From the NCBI GenBank assembly GCA_002286855.1, contig NRSV01000012.1, positions 496,001 through 560,000 on the forward strand: DNA of 64,000 nt, in the 5' to 3' direction. A program made the position numbers and the translations under genes. Each line of letters starts with the position of its first letter. Position 1 is the stretch's first letter. This stretch comes from Bipolaris cookei (taxonomy: Eukaryota; Ascomycota; Dothideomycetes; Pleosporales; Pleosporaceae). Below, piece by piece: positions 1 through 10,644 of the stretch. The notes under the pieces are model-generated. The model was not told where the DNA came from. It did not search any database and worked only from the letters and a program-made list of their open reading frames with translations.

Positions 1-546
1 TCGCGCCACTTTGACGCGCCTTTCAACTCTTTCAGATCATCTTGCACTACACAATGTACTCAATGGAAGGCAGACCTTGTTTGTGAATTCACAAGGGTGA
101 ATAATAGTTCTAGCCTAATTACACAGGCTTAGAATAGCAATCTAACCTGCCCGCGCGCCCCTTGTTTCCGGATGACGCTATGACGTGCCCATTAGTGAAC
201 TCGGGGGAGCGACACACGCGGCCTCAGCCACATTACTACGGAGTCGTTCTCGACGGCGACAGATAAGTGCTTGAGATTGTACATCACCATGATTTCAATT
301 CTGGGTAGCCCGCGGCATAGGACGGTGCTCAAGGGTGTAGCGGTAGTCGGCGCACTGTGTTTATGTAGGTTCCCGTTCCTTCTCTTGTCTGTGACAAACT
401 GGCTCCGTTCTCAATGTCGCATAGGAGGTCCAAGATACTTGTGTGTATGGGAGAGGAACAAAGGTCGTTGTTCTGTACTAATTGTTCATGTCATTTGTCT
501 TCCGTTCAGTCTCCTACATGGCATCGTTACTAACCCATCCCCTTAG
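1..546. other. 5' flank of the window, no clear gene
   Basis: I see no conserved protein here. A short ATG-initiated frame beginning near 289 contains a hydrophobic stretch (about residues 18-40) and could be a signal-anchor exon of the downstream SGNH gene, since a good splice acceptor (CCCCTTAG) ends at 546. I could not identify a convincing matching donor, so I leave the stretch unassigned. Confidence 0.4.
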
Positions 547-1302
547 TGATCACGCTCATCGTCGGCTTACGCCATGAACGTCCTCACGCAGACCTTCGCA
601 TTCCCCTCCGCATACTTCCTCTGGGCGACTCGATAACATGGGGCTGGCACCCGGACAGCCAACAGCACGGTACAGATGGGTATCGGGCCCAGCTTTTGCG
701 TGACCTCATCCGCGGGTGGTATCAATCGGTCGACTTTGTCGGTACACAGCATTCAGGCTTCATGTTTGACAATGACAACGAGGGACATGTCAATTCCACA
801 ATAGGCGAGATCATGGGCGCTATGACGGCTGCGCTGCAGATGCGGCCGAATGTCGTGTTGGTGCATGTGGGCACGACTGATCTGGATCGCTCTGACAGCG
901 CATTGTGGAAGGATGCGACGCAGCAGTTGGGAAGACTCTTAGATGCTGTTTTGGAGGCGTGTCCGGATTCTGTGGTGCTTGTTGCGAAAATCATACAGGC
1001 GTTGAAGCAGCAGACGAGTGACAATATCAGGGCTTTCAACGAGGCGGTGCCAGAAGTCGTGGAGGAGAGGGCGAAGAAAGGTTTCAAGATTAGAGTCGTG
1101 GACCAGAGTGTCGTGAGTATTTACGAGCTAGTTGATGGTCTGCATCCGTGAGTTGTATGGATTGAAGGTACACTGGTGCGATGCTGATGATTGCAGATCC
1201 TATGCTGGGTATGCGCATATGGGGGCGATTTGGTCTAGCGCCATCAAAGATGTGAGCGGAGATGCGCTGATAACGCCGCCTGTGTTCAATCAGACACTGT
1301 AG
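547..1302 (+). CDS. SGNH/GDSL-type hydrolase (carbohydrate-esterase-like), 5' end uncertain
   Basis: Encodes a small SGNH-fold esterase, probably acting on acetylated carbohydrates outside the cell or in the secretory path. Block I is seen as LPLGDSIT with the nucleophile Ser. A conserved VxVGTTD segment follows at mid-protein (block III), and the catalytic Asp/His pair lies in DGLHPS near the C-terminus. That last block is split by a 49-nt intron at 1148-1196 (GTGAGT...TTGCAG); joining it gives DGLHPSYAGYAHMG and a stop at 1300-1302. The coding frame is open from an acceptor ending at 546, so an upstream exon carrying the ATG and probably a signal peptide is missing from this call. The family usually needs little more than the 230 residues seen. 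Function is assigned by family motif only. Confidence 0.72.
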
Positions 1303-2014
1303 TATTTGAATTATGCAGTCTTGCCCAAGGTTCATGAGCTACCGGATATGTCGACACGCCAGCGAGTGTCCCGGAATATTTACAGGCCATTATCATACAT
1401 ACAAGCTGGCCGTATCATGAGTCTCACATTGAGCAATCTCATAAAGCCGTTGCGACTCAGAATGCGTTGGTTGGAAAAAGTACACGACTTGCATTACGTC
1501 TCTGGCCTTCTCCTGTATCGGACCATTCCACGCGGGGTTGCTATCGCCATGCGGGGTCCGTCCTTCTCCACCATACATGGCGCTAAAGCATTTCCAGTCT
1601 TTCCTCTTGCCATTTCCAACTTCCCATGCAATTATTCATCAACCAGCAATATACACATGGGCGCGCACTAAAACGTCCGTTCATGTCGTGCAACATCAAT
1701 TTCATGCTTCCGAGAGGTTTGCTTCGGCTGCTAATAGTAATCACGATGAGTTAGGCAGGTCTCCATGTTTGGCGCCCTGCAAACTGGCAGGTATCCCAAC
1801 TCGGAAATGCTTTGGCGAGGAAATGCCTTCGCCAATGTAACGGGGAAACGGCAGTCCTGCATATCCCTGTACTTGGAACGTCGTGTTCTGAGGGCCAGTT
1901 GAGATCTGCATATTTGCTCAGGCTAGCCATTTCGCCGTTGTATATTCACATTCTGGGTTTCGTCGTTGAAACAGCATCATCTCTGTTTCACGGCTACTTG
2001 TTCAAGAGATCATA
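1303..2014. other. intergenic, nothing recognised
   Basis: Spacer between the SGNH hydrolase stop and the P450 start. Open frames here are short and show no family resemblance or codon pattern. It must contain the 3' end of the first gene and the promoter of the second. Confidence 0.5.
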
Positions 2015-3693
2015 ATGAGCATCATAGACGAAGAACGTCTCCGCCTGGTTGCGGTTTGGGCGCCCGTTGCTGTATGTCCACCTTGCTGGCTCGTTGACAA
2101 ATATCGGGCCTGATAGATTCCAGTTCCTCGCATACGTCGTTCTGAATACAATTTACAATCTCACACTGCACCCTCTGGCCAAGTATCCTGGGCCATTACT
2201 CTGGCGCATCTCTCCGATCCCATCCATCATACACCTGCTACGCGGCCGCATTGCCTTTGAGTACAAGCGTCAACATGATAAATATGGACCTGTTGTTCGC
2301 ATCATGCCAAATGAGCTTTCTTTTAATACGGCAAAATCTTGGGAAGATATCTATGGCCACCGTGTCGGTCTTCCTAGTATGGAAAAGGACCCTATCCATG
2401 TCGGCGCTGTAGAAGCCATTCCTGGAGCCACGAATTTGACCATGGCACCAGCTTCTCGACATGCTCGGCAGAGGAGAGCATTATCCCACGCCTTCTCCAA
2501 GCAAGCGCTAACGGAGCAAGAACCGATCCTCAGGGGTTATGTAAACATGTTTGTCGAGCGGCTGAAGGAATTGGCCGAGCGAGGCGAACCGGCGAACATG
2601 GTGTCATGGTTCAATTTTTGCACGTTTGATATCATTGGTGATTTGAGTTTTGGTGAACCGTTTGGATGTCTTCGAGAAGGTATGGTTCCCGAGCGGTCCA
2701 TGTACAAATTTGGGGATATATTGTCAAAGCAGTACTAAGAGTGTTCCAGGTGAAGGGTCTGAGTCTGCAAATTGGGTTGTCCTCATTTACGAGGCAATTA
2801 AATCGGGTGCTATTGAATAGGCTACCCGCTGCTTTGCTAAACCTGGATCTATGATGTAGAAGTTCCTCATGTGGTGCATTCCTAGTGTGATTCGCGAGCG
2901 CCGCGTCCGTCACTTGCGCAATTCTACAGAAAAAACAGTCAAGAGGCTCGGCACAAAGAGCGGCCACCGCGATTTCATCTGGTACATTCTGAAGCAGCGG
3001 GAAAAGAAAAACGAGATTAGCGACGGCGAAGTCATTGTGAACGCGGCTCTCTTCATCGTCGCAGGCAGCGAGACAACAGCCACAGAGCTGTGCGGATTAA
3101 CAAATTACCTGCTGCGCAACCCAGAGATATTCCAAAAGCTCAAGGATGAAATCAGAGGCGCATGCAAGACCGAAGTTGATCTCAACATGGACGTTCTGGG
3201 CAAGTTGCCCTACATGAACGCCTGTATAGAAGAAGGTCTCCGTATCTTTCCCCCCGTCCCAGTCGGTCTCTTGCGCAATGTGCCCAAAGGCGGCGCTCTA
3301 ATCGACGGCCACTTTGTTCCAGAATACACATCCGTCTGTGTCTCTCAATGGGCAGCCTCACACTCGGCAGCCAACTTTTCTCAGCCCGACACCTTCATTC
3401 CAGAGCGATTCCTCGACACGCCAGACTCCAAGATCCGATTCAGCAGTGACATAAAGAAGGCTGCACAACCCTTTTCGACAGGGCCCAGAGGATGCATTGG
3501 CAGGAATTTGACATATGTAGAGCTGAGACTGATTCTCGGGGCCTTTTTGTGGAATTTCGATGTCGAGTTTGCAGAGAATGGGGGGAGGTTGTGGGATCCA
3601 AAGGGCGAGTTTGAGGGGCTCAAGGCGTTTAATACGTGGGAGAAGAGTCCGTTAATGGTTAAGTTGACGGATATTAGGAAGACGAGCGCTTGA
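2015..3693 (+). pseudogene. cytochrome P450 monooxygenase with two in-frame TAG codons
   Basis: A complete microsomal class II P450 is recognisable. Proposed exons are 2015-2071, 2124-2679 and 2750-3693, with introns of 52 and 70 nt. Visible features are an N-terminal membrane segment before HPLAKYPGP, a conserved WEDIYGHR block, the I-helix AGSETTATEL, the K-helix ExxR (EEGLRIFPP) and the haem loop FSTGPRGCIGRNL with its Cys ligand. After the second splice the frame runs GAIE-stop-ATR and then SMM-stop-KFL, with TAG at 2818-2820 and 2857-2859. In related fungal P450s both positions are normally Gln, so each fits CAG changed to TAG. The residues between and after the stops stay P450-like, so an intron does not explain them. 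All else is full length, about 518 codons. It is probably inactive; readthrough or RNA editing is a remote alternative. Confidence 0.85.
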
Positions 3694-3902
3694 ACGCTGG
3701 GTATTATTTGAACCATCCAAACAGTCATAATGTCAGAATTCTGACCAGTCAATCACGCAGCAGTGCATATACATCCACTAGTTATGATGTCATAGGGTGT
3801 GGCACGTGTTTTCGCGACAACGCGACGCGGGGCAGTTCAAGCCCCAAGTCTTGTACGTCAGTGCTTCCAGTCCTGTACTGCCAGGAAACCACAGAATCGC
3901 CA

Positions 3903-4643
3903 ATGCATAAGAGATCACTACTGTCTCTCTTGACAACCCGCTTAGCAGCCACACCCAAGCTGCGTCCATCCCTCCACCACCACATCCCTTACATCCGCCC
4001 CTTTCACTGCCCACCACCCCTCCACGCCGCCTACAACATGCCACAAGCCCCGCACATTGTGAAAATCGAAGACCTCCCTGCCACCAACGCAAAATGGATC
4101 TCCTTCCAGAAAATCTCCTGGCAAGACCGAACAGGCAAAGATCGCGTCTGGGAAGCCGCAGCCCGCAAGACACGCGGTAAATCCGGCGTCGACGCCGTCG
4201 CCATTGTAACCATTATCCGACACCCGTCCCGCCCGCCCTTCACAATCATCATACTGCAGTACCGGCCTCCCGTCAACGCCGTGTGCGTCGAGTTACCTGC
4301 AGGTCTTGTTGACGAGAAGGAATCGCCTAGTGAAGCCAGTGTGCGCGAGTTACATGAGGAGACGGGGTATAAGGGCAAACTGAAGTTTATAAGTCCGACA
4401 ATCGTGTCGGATCCGGGGATGAGCACGGCAAATATGCAGCTGGCGGTTGTGGAGGTGGAGTTGGAAGAGGGGGATGAGGAACCGGAGCAGGCGCTGGATG
4501 ATGGGGAGTTTATTGAGCGGGTTGTTGTGCCGGTTGATGAGTTGTATGAGCGTTTGATCGAGTATGATAGGGAGGGTAAGACGGTAGATGCAAGGTTGTG
4601 GCATTGGGCTGCGGGGTGGCACGCGGCTAAGTCTATGATGTGA
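3903..4643 (+). CDS. NUDIX hydrolase, ADP-ribose/ADP-sugar pyrophosphatase (Ysa1/NUDT5 type)
   Basis: Hydrolyses ADP-ribose and related ADP-sugars to AMP and a sugar phosphate. The Nudix box is complete: Gly of AGLVDEK, then SPSEASV, then RELHEETGY, matching GX5EX7REUXEEXGU, so the metal-binding Glu residues are present. The upstream PPVNAVCVELPAG is typical of the ADP-ribose pyrophosphatase branch. Two in-frame ATGs are plausible. The one at 3903 gives 246 aa with an Arg/Ser/Leu-rich, acid-free leader of about 45 residues that looks like a mitochondrial presequence. The one at 4038 (MPQAPH) gives 201 aa and begins where family members usually begin. No intron is needed. The gene starts about 210 bp after the P450 stop and ends about 115 bp before the convergent dehydrogenase stop. 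Confidence 0.9.
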   Translation: MHKRSLLSLLTTRLAATPKLRPSLHHHIPYIRPFHCPPPLHAAYNMPQAPHIVKIEDLPATNAKWISFQKISWQDRTGKDRVWEAAARKTRGKSGVDAVAIVTIIRHPSRPPFTIIILQYRPPVNAVCVELPAGLVDEKESPSEASVRELHEETGYKGKLKFISPTIVSDPGMSTANMQLAVVEVELEEGDEEPEQALDDGEFIERVVVPVDELYERLIEYDREGKTVDARLWHWAAGWHAAKSMM

Positions 4644-4759
4644 GGGTGGCAGCATGTACGGAATTATTGACGTGGAATTCACTGGCCGCACCATGTTATA
4701 AATGAGATGGATAGATTAGAATATACGATTAGAAACTCATTATATCCTTCAAACAGCGC

Positions 4760-5972
4760 TCATACTCCACCGCCGACTTCGACTAGAATCTTAACCTGGT
4801 TATCCTTGTCGTTGATCAGACTCTTGAAGCCCTTTTCCTCCACTTCTGTCAGCGCGATCTTCTGCGTAATCATGGCTTTTGGATCCATATCGCCCCGACT
4901 AAGTGCGTCGATCACCTCTTGGAAATCACCCACTTCGTACGTTGCAATGCCCATATAACTTCGCTCCTTAAAGTTGAAGTCGTTGGTCTGAATCGTGCAT
5001 GGCTTCTCCCAAATGGCAATGTTGACAATACAGCCGCGAGCCCGCGTAGCATGAACGGCTTGATTGAGTGCTGCTTGGACACCAGCACAATCATAAACTA
5101 CGTGCACACCCTTTCCTCCTGTGAGTTCACGACAGCGAGTCGCGAGGTCTTCATTCATAGGGTTGATGATATAATGTGCGCCAAAGTTTCTTGCAAACTC
5201 TTGTCTCTTTTTGCTGATTTCCGAGACGATGATCTTGTCGCACCCGTTTGCCTTGAGGGCGAGAATAGTTGCAATTCCAATGGGGCCGCCTCCCAAAACG
5301 AGCACACTATCGCCTTTCTTGTAGGGACTGACTTTGACGGCGTGCCAGCCAACAGCTAGAGGCTCGACCAGGGCGCCAATCTCGAGCGGCACATTATCAG
5401 GAAGGTGGTATAGGGTCGACGTTGGGACGACAATGTGATCTGCTAACCCCCCACCCCATCCAGATAGACCGATGAAGCCATTGGACCAACAACAGTTATG
5501 TAATCCCTCTTCGCATGCGACACAGGTGTTGTCGTAGATGATGGGCTGGATAACAACCCTGTCGCCAGGCTTGTAGTCGGTTACGCCCTCACCGACCTCT
5601 TCTATTGTTCCGCTAAACTCGTGGCCAAAGGTAAGTGGGACTGTTTCGCCGGTAATTGGATGAGGTGTGGTGGGACAGAGGTTTGGACCACCTAGGTGCT
5701 CAGCTTGGGACCACATTTTCGTCATTCTACCTACTTACCTAAATACTCGTGGAGGTATAAAGGCGTGTCAGCCTCTTTGCTCTGGAATTAAACTGCGCAT
5801 ACATACCACTGCCACAGATCCCAACCCATGCTGGCTTTATCTTGACTTGGCCTGGTTTTACTTCGGGTATTGGGATCTTCTCAAATCTCAGGTCTTTTTG
5901 GCTGTGGAACCGCAGTGCGTTCATAGTTCCCTCGCCCGAAGGTGGAGACTGAACCGAGTCTGAAGCTGACAT
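4760..5972 (-). CDS. zinc-dependent (R,R)-butanediol/polyol dehydrogenase, MDR family
   Basis: Encodes a 371-aa medium-chain dehydrogenase of the 2,3-butanediol/sorbitol dehydrogenase group, likely cytosolic and NAD-linked. The catalytic zinc site is visible as the Cys of GICGS and the His-Glu of FGHEFSG. The structural-zinc lobe is Cys-rich (CVACEEGLHNC), and the Rossmann motif is VLGGGPIG. Proposed exons are 5807-5972, a micro-exon 5739-5756 of only 18 nt, and 4760-5691. The micro-exon supplies the conserved DLHEYL segment. Intron 2 (5692-5738) is canonical. Intron 1 (5757-5806, 50 nt) has a GTATGT donor and a CTGAC branch site but ends in AT where AG is expected. Either a noncanonical splice is used, this allele is damaged, or a base is wrong. 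The start at MSASDSVQ is the only sensible ATG. Confidence 0.86.
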
Positions 5973-7238
5973 GTTTTCAGGTGCTATCAAGAGTATTATG
6001 TGACTTCGTAACTCGGAATTCAGATGAGATGATTAAGATAAGTGTTGGAGTGGAAGGTAGATGGCGATGCCAGCACAACGTGGCCCTCGAGACTGAGAGC
6101 TAACCAAGCCATGCTTAAAGTCTTGCGCCTGATTGCTCAATTTTCGGCATTTCTGGCTTTCCGCTCTGTTCGAATGCTAGAACGGCGGACTGCTGTGCCT
6201 ACCCCATCACGGCATACCGCATTTGGCAAGCCTTGTGTCCATCACCCCGCATTCTTAGTGCGGGGCATCAAACACCGAAGAAGATGGAGCAGGTCCGAGA
6301 ACCGAACTATTTTCCCGAGACTAATCAGAGCTGAAGAATTGGAAGATACCAGTTCTGGTCATGGAAGCTCTTGAGGAACCGGGTCCAGGGCAGAAACAAA
6401 ATTTGGTCGTTGATAACGGCCAATTGCTTGAGAGGGACAAGCTCCTCTGTTCACATCTGACACAGAAAATCGATAGCAATTCCCAAGACGGAACTGCGAG
6501 AGAAAACCGAGGGAAGTTTTGTTACATCTAGGGAGCTGATCTAAATGACGAAGCGAAAAGCAATCACGAACGAAGTGATGATGGCGGTTGCGAGGAGAAG
6601 ATGATGACGTTGACAACTGTTGGCGGTCGGAATGAGTGGTGATTGGGCACTGGACCGATCGGAACGACGTCGGAAACATTTTTTCTCCGTTAACTCTTCG
6701 CTCTCTCTACAAGCCTCATACAGCCTTCTGACAGCGGCAGTCTAGACAACCAAGTCGCGTTCGAAGCTTTCAAGACGGCACGACAAATTCTGCCACGCTT
6801 CGGCATAGCCGAAACGAGCCAATACGTAGTGCGGGCTACTTAGACGCGGGATGTAGCAAGCTTTGGCATCTAGTCGTCAACGGCATATGCGAAAACACGA
6901 TGCAACGGTAAAAAGCGCGATCATTGACGCGTGAGTGACGGTCAAGAAAAGGTACCATGCACAACACACCAGATAATCCTCTCGTGGCTGCATGACGGTC
7001 CAATCACACGGCCCCACAAGTCTCCATGGCGGGGGCCTTCTAGTAGAACTCATCTGCACCCACTGTTATGATATCACTGGCCAGTGACGATGGGTCTCGT
7101 CGACAGCTGGCCGTAGATTTCCCGGTGCCTCAACCCCCGGGGCTTCAAATACCTCTCACTGCCCCTCGACACCTACCCCTACATTGCATATTTCCCTTTA
7201 CCCTTTTCCTCCTCACACATCGTGTATCCAACTTCAAG
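5973..7238. other. divergent promoter interval, no gene recognised
   Basis: About 1.27 kb lies between the divergent starts of the butanediol dehydrogenase and the ADH6-type gene. No reading frame resembles a known family. The 150 bp before 7239 is pyrimidine-rich and contains two CCCCT elements (7166-7180 region), which match the fungal stress-response element core. That is suggestive only. Confidence 0.45.
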
Positions 7239-8436
7239 ATGCCTTACCCGGAGACCACTGACGCTTTTGCTGTCACTGACATCAAGAACTGGAGCAACTT
7301 TACCCGCAAGGAGGTCAGTGTCCGGCCCGAATTTCCCACCAATCGTCTTACTGACCCTCCGGTAGCTGCCCCTCAAGAAGTTCGAGGAGCACGATGTTGA
7401 CATCGCCATTGATGCCTGCGGTGTGTGCGCTTCAGATATTCACACCATTACCGGTGGATGGGGAGACTCAATTCCTCTTCCTCTTTGCGTAGGACACGAA
7501 GTCATTGGCAAGGTCATCAAGGTTGGATCGAAAGTCACCAAGGTCAAGGTTGGTGACCGTGCCGGTATTGGCGCTCAGATTGGCGCCGATCTTACTTGCG
7601 ATCAATGCAAGAACGACCAGGAGAACTACTGCCCCAACTCTGTCGACACATACGGTGCTAAGCACACCGATGGCACTGTTGCACAGGGCGGTTACGCCAG
7701 CCATATCAGAGGCCATGAGTACTTTGTCTTCAAGATCCCAGACAACATCGAGACTGCCCTGGCGGCGCCTATGCTTTGTGCTGGCCTCACCACATATTCT
7801 CCCTTGAAGAGGCTAGGAGCCGGCCCTGGAAAGAAGGTTGGTATCATTGGGCTGTAAGTTTCTCAACACCAAAGACATTGTCGAATCAGTCACTAACACC
7901 ACCAAAGCGGAGGTCTCGGCCACTTTGGTGTCCTCTGGTCCGTCGCCATGGGCGCCGACACCTACGTCATCTCGCACACCCCCAACAAGAAGGACGACGC
8001 TCTAAAGATGGGAGCCAAGGACTTCATCGTCACCAAGGACAAGGGCTGGTCCGAGCCATGGAAGTTCCACTTCGACTTCGTCATCAACACCGCCGATGCC
8101 ACCGACAAGTTCGACCTCGCAGAATATTTCTCCATCCTCAAGGTCAACGGCACCTTCCACATGGTCGGCTTTCCCGACAACCCACTTCCACCCATTCCCG
8201 CCCAGATCTTTGCCCCTAACGGCTGCTACATGGGCGCGTCGCACATTGGCAACCGACCCGAGATGGAGGAGATGTTCGAGCTCGCTTCCAAGCAGAACAT
8301 CAAGAGCTGGGTGCAGGAAATCCAGATTAGCGAGGAGGGCTGCAAGGAGGCGGTTGAGCGTGTGTACAAGAATGATAATGTCAGGTACAGGTTAACACTG
8401 ACTGGCTTTGACAAGGTCTTTGGCAAGAGGGCTTAG
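7239..8436 (+). CDS. NADP-dependent alcohol dehydrogenase, cinnamyl/ADH6-7 type
   Basis: A 363-aa medium-chain zinc alcohol dehydrogenase of the CAD/ADH6 group, which reduces a broad range of aldehydes with NADPH in the cytosol. Exons are 7239-7313, 7366-7853 and 7908-8436, with introns of 52 and 54 nt. Key residues are the catalytic Cys in CGVCASD, GHEVIG for the second ligand region, a structural zinc cluster CDQCKNDQENYC, the family signature GGYASH, and the Rossmann motif GLGGLGHFG created across the second intron. The start ATG at 7239 follows a CTTCAAG leader and gives the usual N-terminus length. It is divergently placed to the butanediol dehydrogenase. The substrate cannot be told from sequence. 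Confidence 0.93.
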
Positions 8437-8749
8437 AGAGCTGTAAGGACAGATACTACTATATACCCACAGGCTGTCAGTACTGCTAGAAATATGATGA
8501 TATTTCCTTACCATGACGTCATGTTTACTATGCTCTGCTGTGTCACTGAGACTATTGTAGCGTTCCTCGCAAACACAAACGTAGCCGGTATGAATCTGGA
8601 GGCATCATCATCCGGTCAGAAAAAGTGATTAACGAATAATAACAGGGAAATAGTCCAAGAAAAAAGGCAATTCTAATTGGTATTCAAGATAAACTCCAAA
8701 AATATGCAGCCCACTAATATACACGCTTTGCTTTCCTCCTCCCTCGAAC

Positions 8750-9990
8750 CTAAGCGACCTCTTCCACCATCTTGCCACTAAACGGCTTCTGTGCTACTTT
8801 TGCCACATCACCAGCAAACATGCTGCCAACGGGTGCTTGCAGCCATTCTTCTGGGACACCGAGCTGTGTGCCCTTTGCGTTTTGGATGTAGCGGACGAAG
8901 AGGGGGTTTGCGCGCTCGGGTTCTGGTTCTTCGGGACCGTCTTCTGGGGCGTCTTGGGCAGCTTTGTGGCCGCGTTTTGGGGGCTGTTTTTTGAGGAGGC
9001 GGTTGATAGTGTCGAGCTAGAAGAGTGGATTAGTGAATGCTGGTGTGGAATGAACGGGGGAGTGGAAAGGAGATGAACCTTTTCTTCCTCGTTCCTCTTC
9101 TCGCTTAGATTCTTTCTTCGTCTTGCCATTTCTGCCCTGCGCATAGCGTGCTCTTCTGCCGTCAGGTGCTTCTTCTTCTGTGCCTCGTTGGAGAGGGCCA
9201 GGAGGCCTCCGTCGGTGTCGTCGTTGACTAGCGCGCGTTGTCGTTTTGTCATCTTGGTCACATCGGGCGTTTGGTCGCGGCTGAGTTCCTCATCGCTGTC
9301 CATTTCTTCGTCCATGTCTGCGCCAGGCGTTACGCCCATCTCGTCATCGTCCTCGCCTTCAGCATCTTCATCTTCGCCCTCGGCATCTTCGTCGTCGAGA
9401 TCAGAATCCGGGTCGCTAAGCTCCTCGTCGTCGTCATCGTCCATGGCCATTTCTTTGGCCTCGACCTTGTCTTGGACCTTGGTGGTTGTTCCAGCGGATG
9501 ACTTGACGGGGATACTTCGGTTGGCGTTCACAACGATGCGTGGCGCTGGCGTGTCCTCCATATCATCATCTTCGTCTCCCTCTGCATCCATATCCTCGTC
9601 GTCGTCGCCTTGAGCATCTTCGTTGTCATCCTCATCCTCATCCACGTCCATGGCGTCGGCCTCGTCTACATCTTCGTCCTCTTCATCTTCGCTATCGATC
9701 TCTTGGACCACACGACTGTTCCGTGACGCGCGCTTGCCCACGACTATGTTCTCGCGGCTGACGCCCGCTTTGGGTGCGGCACCGCCCGTGGCTTGCCTAA
9801 GCTTGTTGGGTGATGACTTGACTGTGAGGTGTATTGACTGGCGCGTCTCTTCAGGCGAGGAGCGCTGTATGGTAGCAGCCGCAAGTGATTGATTTGCCAT
9901 GCCGCGTCGCGGACGGGTCGAGGAAGCTGTAGGAGTGGCACTGTACGATGTTAGAGGAGCCGGAGCTGCGCGTGACCGTAGGCGAGGCAT
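8750..9990 (-). CDS. IES2: INO80 chromatin-remodelling subunit Ies2-like (PAPA-1 domain)
   Basis: A 392-aa nuclear protein, likely the Ies2/INO80B subunit that supports Ino80 ATPase activity. Exons are 9079-9990 and 8750-9016; the 62-nt intron at 9017-9078 has an unusual GTTCAT donor and a TTCTAG acceptor. Layout: a basic Ser/Pro-rich N-terminus (1-100), a very acidic Asp/Glu tract (about 105-260), then the PAPA-1-type basic helix KMTKRQRA...EEHAMRRAEMARRRKNLSEKRNEEEK. The splice restores DTINRLLKKQ. A C-terminal part has FVRYIQNAKGTQLGVPEEW, which resembles fungal Ies2. The acidic tract is low complexity and creates long Ser-rich open frames on the other strand that I regard as shadows. The first ATG in frame (MPRLRSRA) is used. 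Confidence 0.83.
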
Positions 9991-10644
9991 GGGTATGGCA
10001 ATATATGCGAGCAAGGCCGTCAAGAGGAAGAGAAGAGGAGAGCAGGTAGATAAGAGGGATGGCGATGGCGTAAGATGACCTCCGTGTGCCCCCGTGGCTC
10101 AAGGCAGGGGTGTTTGCGTATGTGTGCAGGCAGGTGGCACAAGGATGGAAGTGAAGGACAAAAAGAGGGCCCTGTGTGGCCCTGACAGCTCTCTACGGCG
10201 GTTGTCATCCCCCGCGCTGCCCTTGGCGATAGGTGCCAGCCAGCTATGCGTCGCGCGCGCAGTCAGCCACATACCTGCTGTTTCCTCGACCGTCCCATCC
10301 ATCTCCCTCGGACTCATCATACTCGGTGCTTATGCGTCGCATCCGCTTAGTCGCGCGCTCAGCCATTGCTGCGATCAAACAGGCGGTGGTATTATGTCTC
10401 GCGAGTGTTCCAATTGGCCGTTGCGACCACTTAACGCGTGAAGTTACTCTGCGCTGGCTCAACCTTCAGATGGAGAAGCGCCGGGATCTTCCCTAAGTCC
10501 CATGCCCGCTAGCCTTATCGGGTTAGACACTGGTCTCGCCATAGTCACCAACGCACGCCGCAACACTTGCATCACTTCCCTTGCAACAATTGATTGCAAA
10601 CAATGAGCATGACTCTTGCATTCGTTAATTGTCTATTCACATCC
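9991..10644. other. intergenic, no gene recognised
   Basis: Promoter of the Ies2-like gene and 3' side of the NmrA-like gene. Open frames are short and alternate between strands without family resemblance. Confidence 0.45.

Noticed and set aside
1306..1840. Plus-strand frames after the SGNH gene
   Set aside because: No conserved residues, no plausible intron join with either neighbour.
2818..2868. Possibility that an intron removes the two P450 stops
   Set aside because: The codons between the stops encode expected P450 residues and there is no donor/acceptor pair that keeps the flanking frame.
9188..9892. Long Ser-rich open frames on the plus strand
   Set aside because: They are the reverse strand of the acidic Asp/Glu tract in the Ies2-like gene (GAT/GAG codons read as serine codons).
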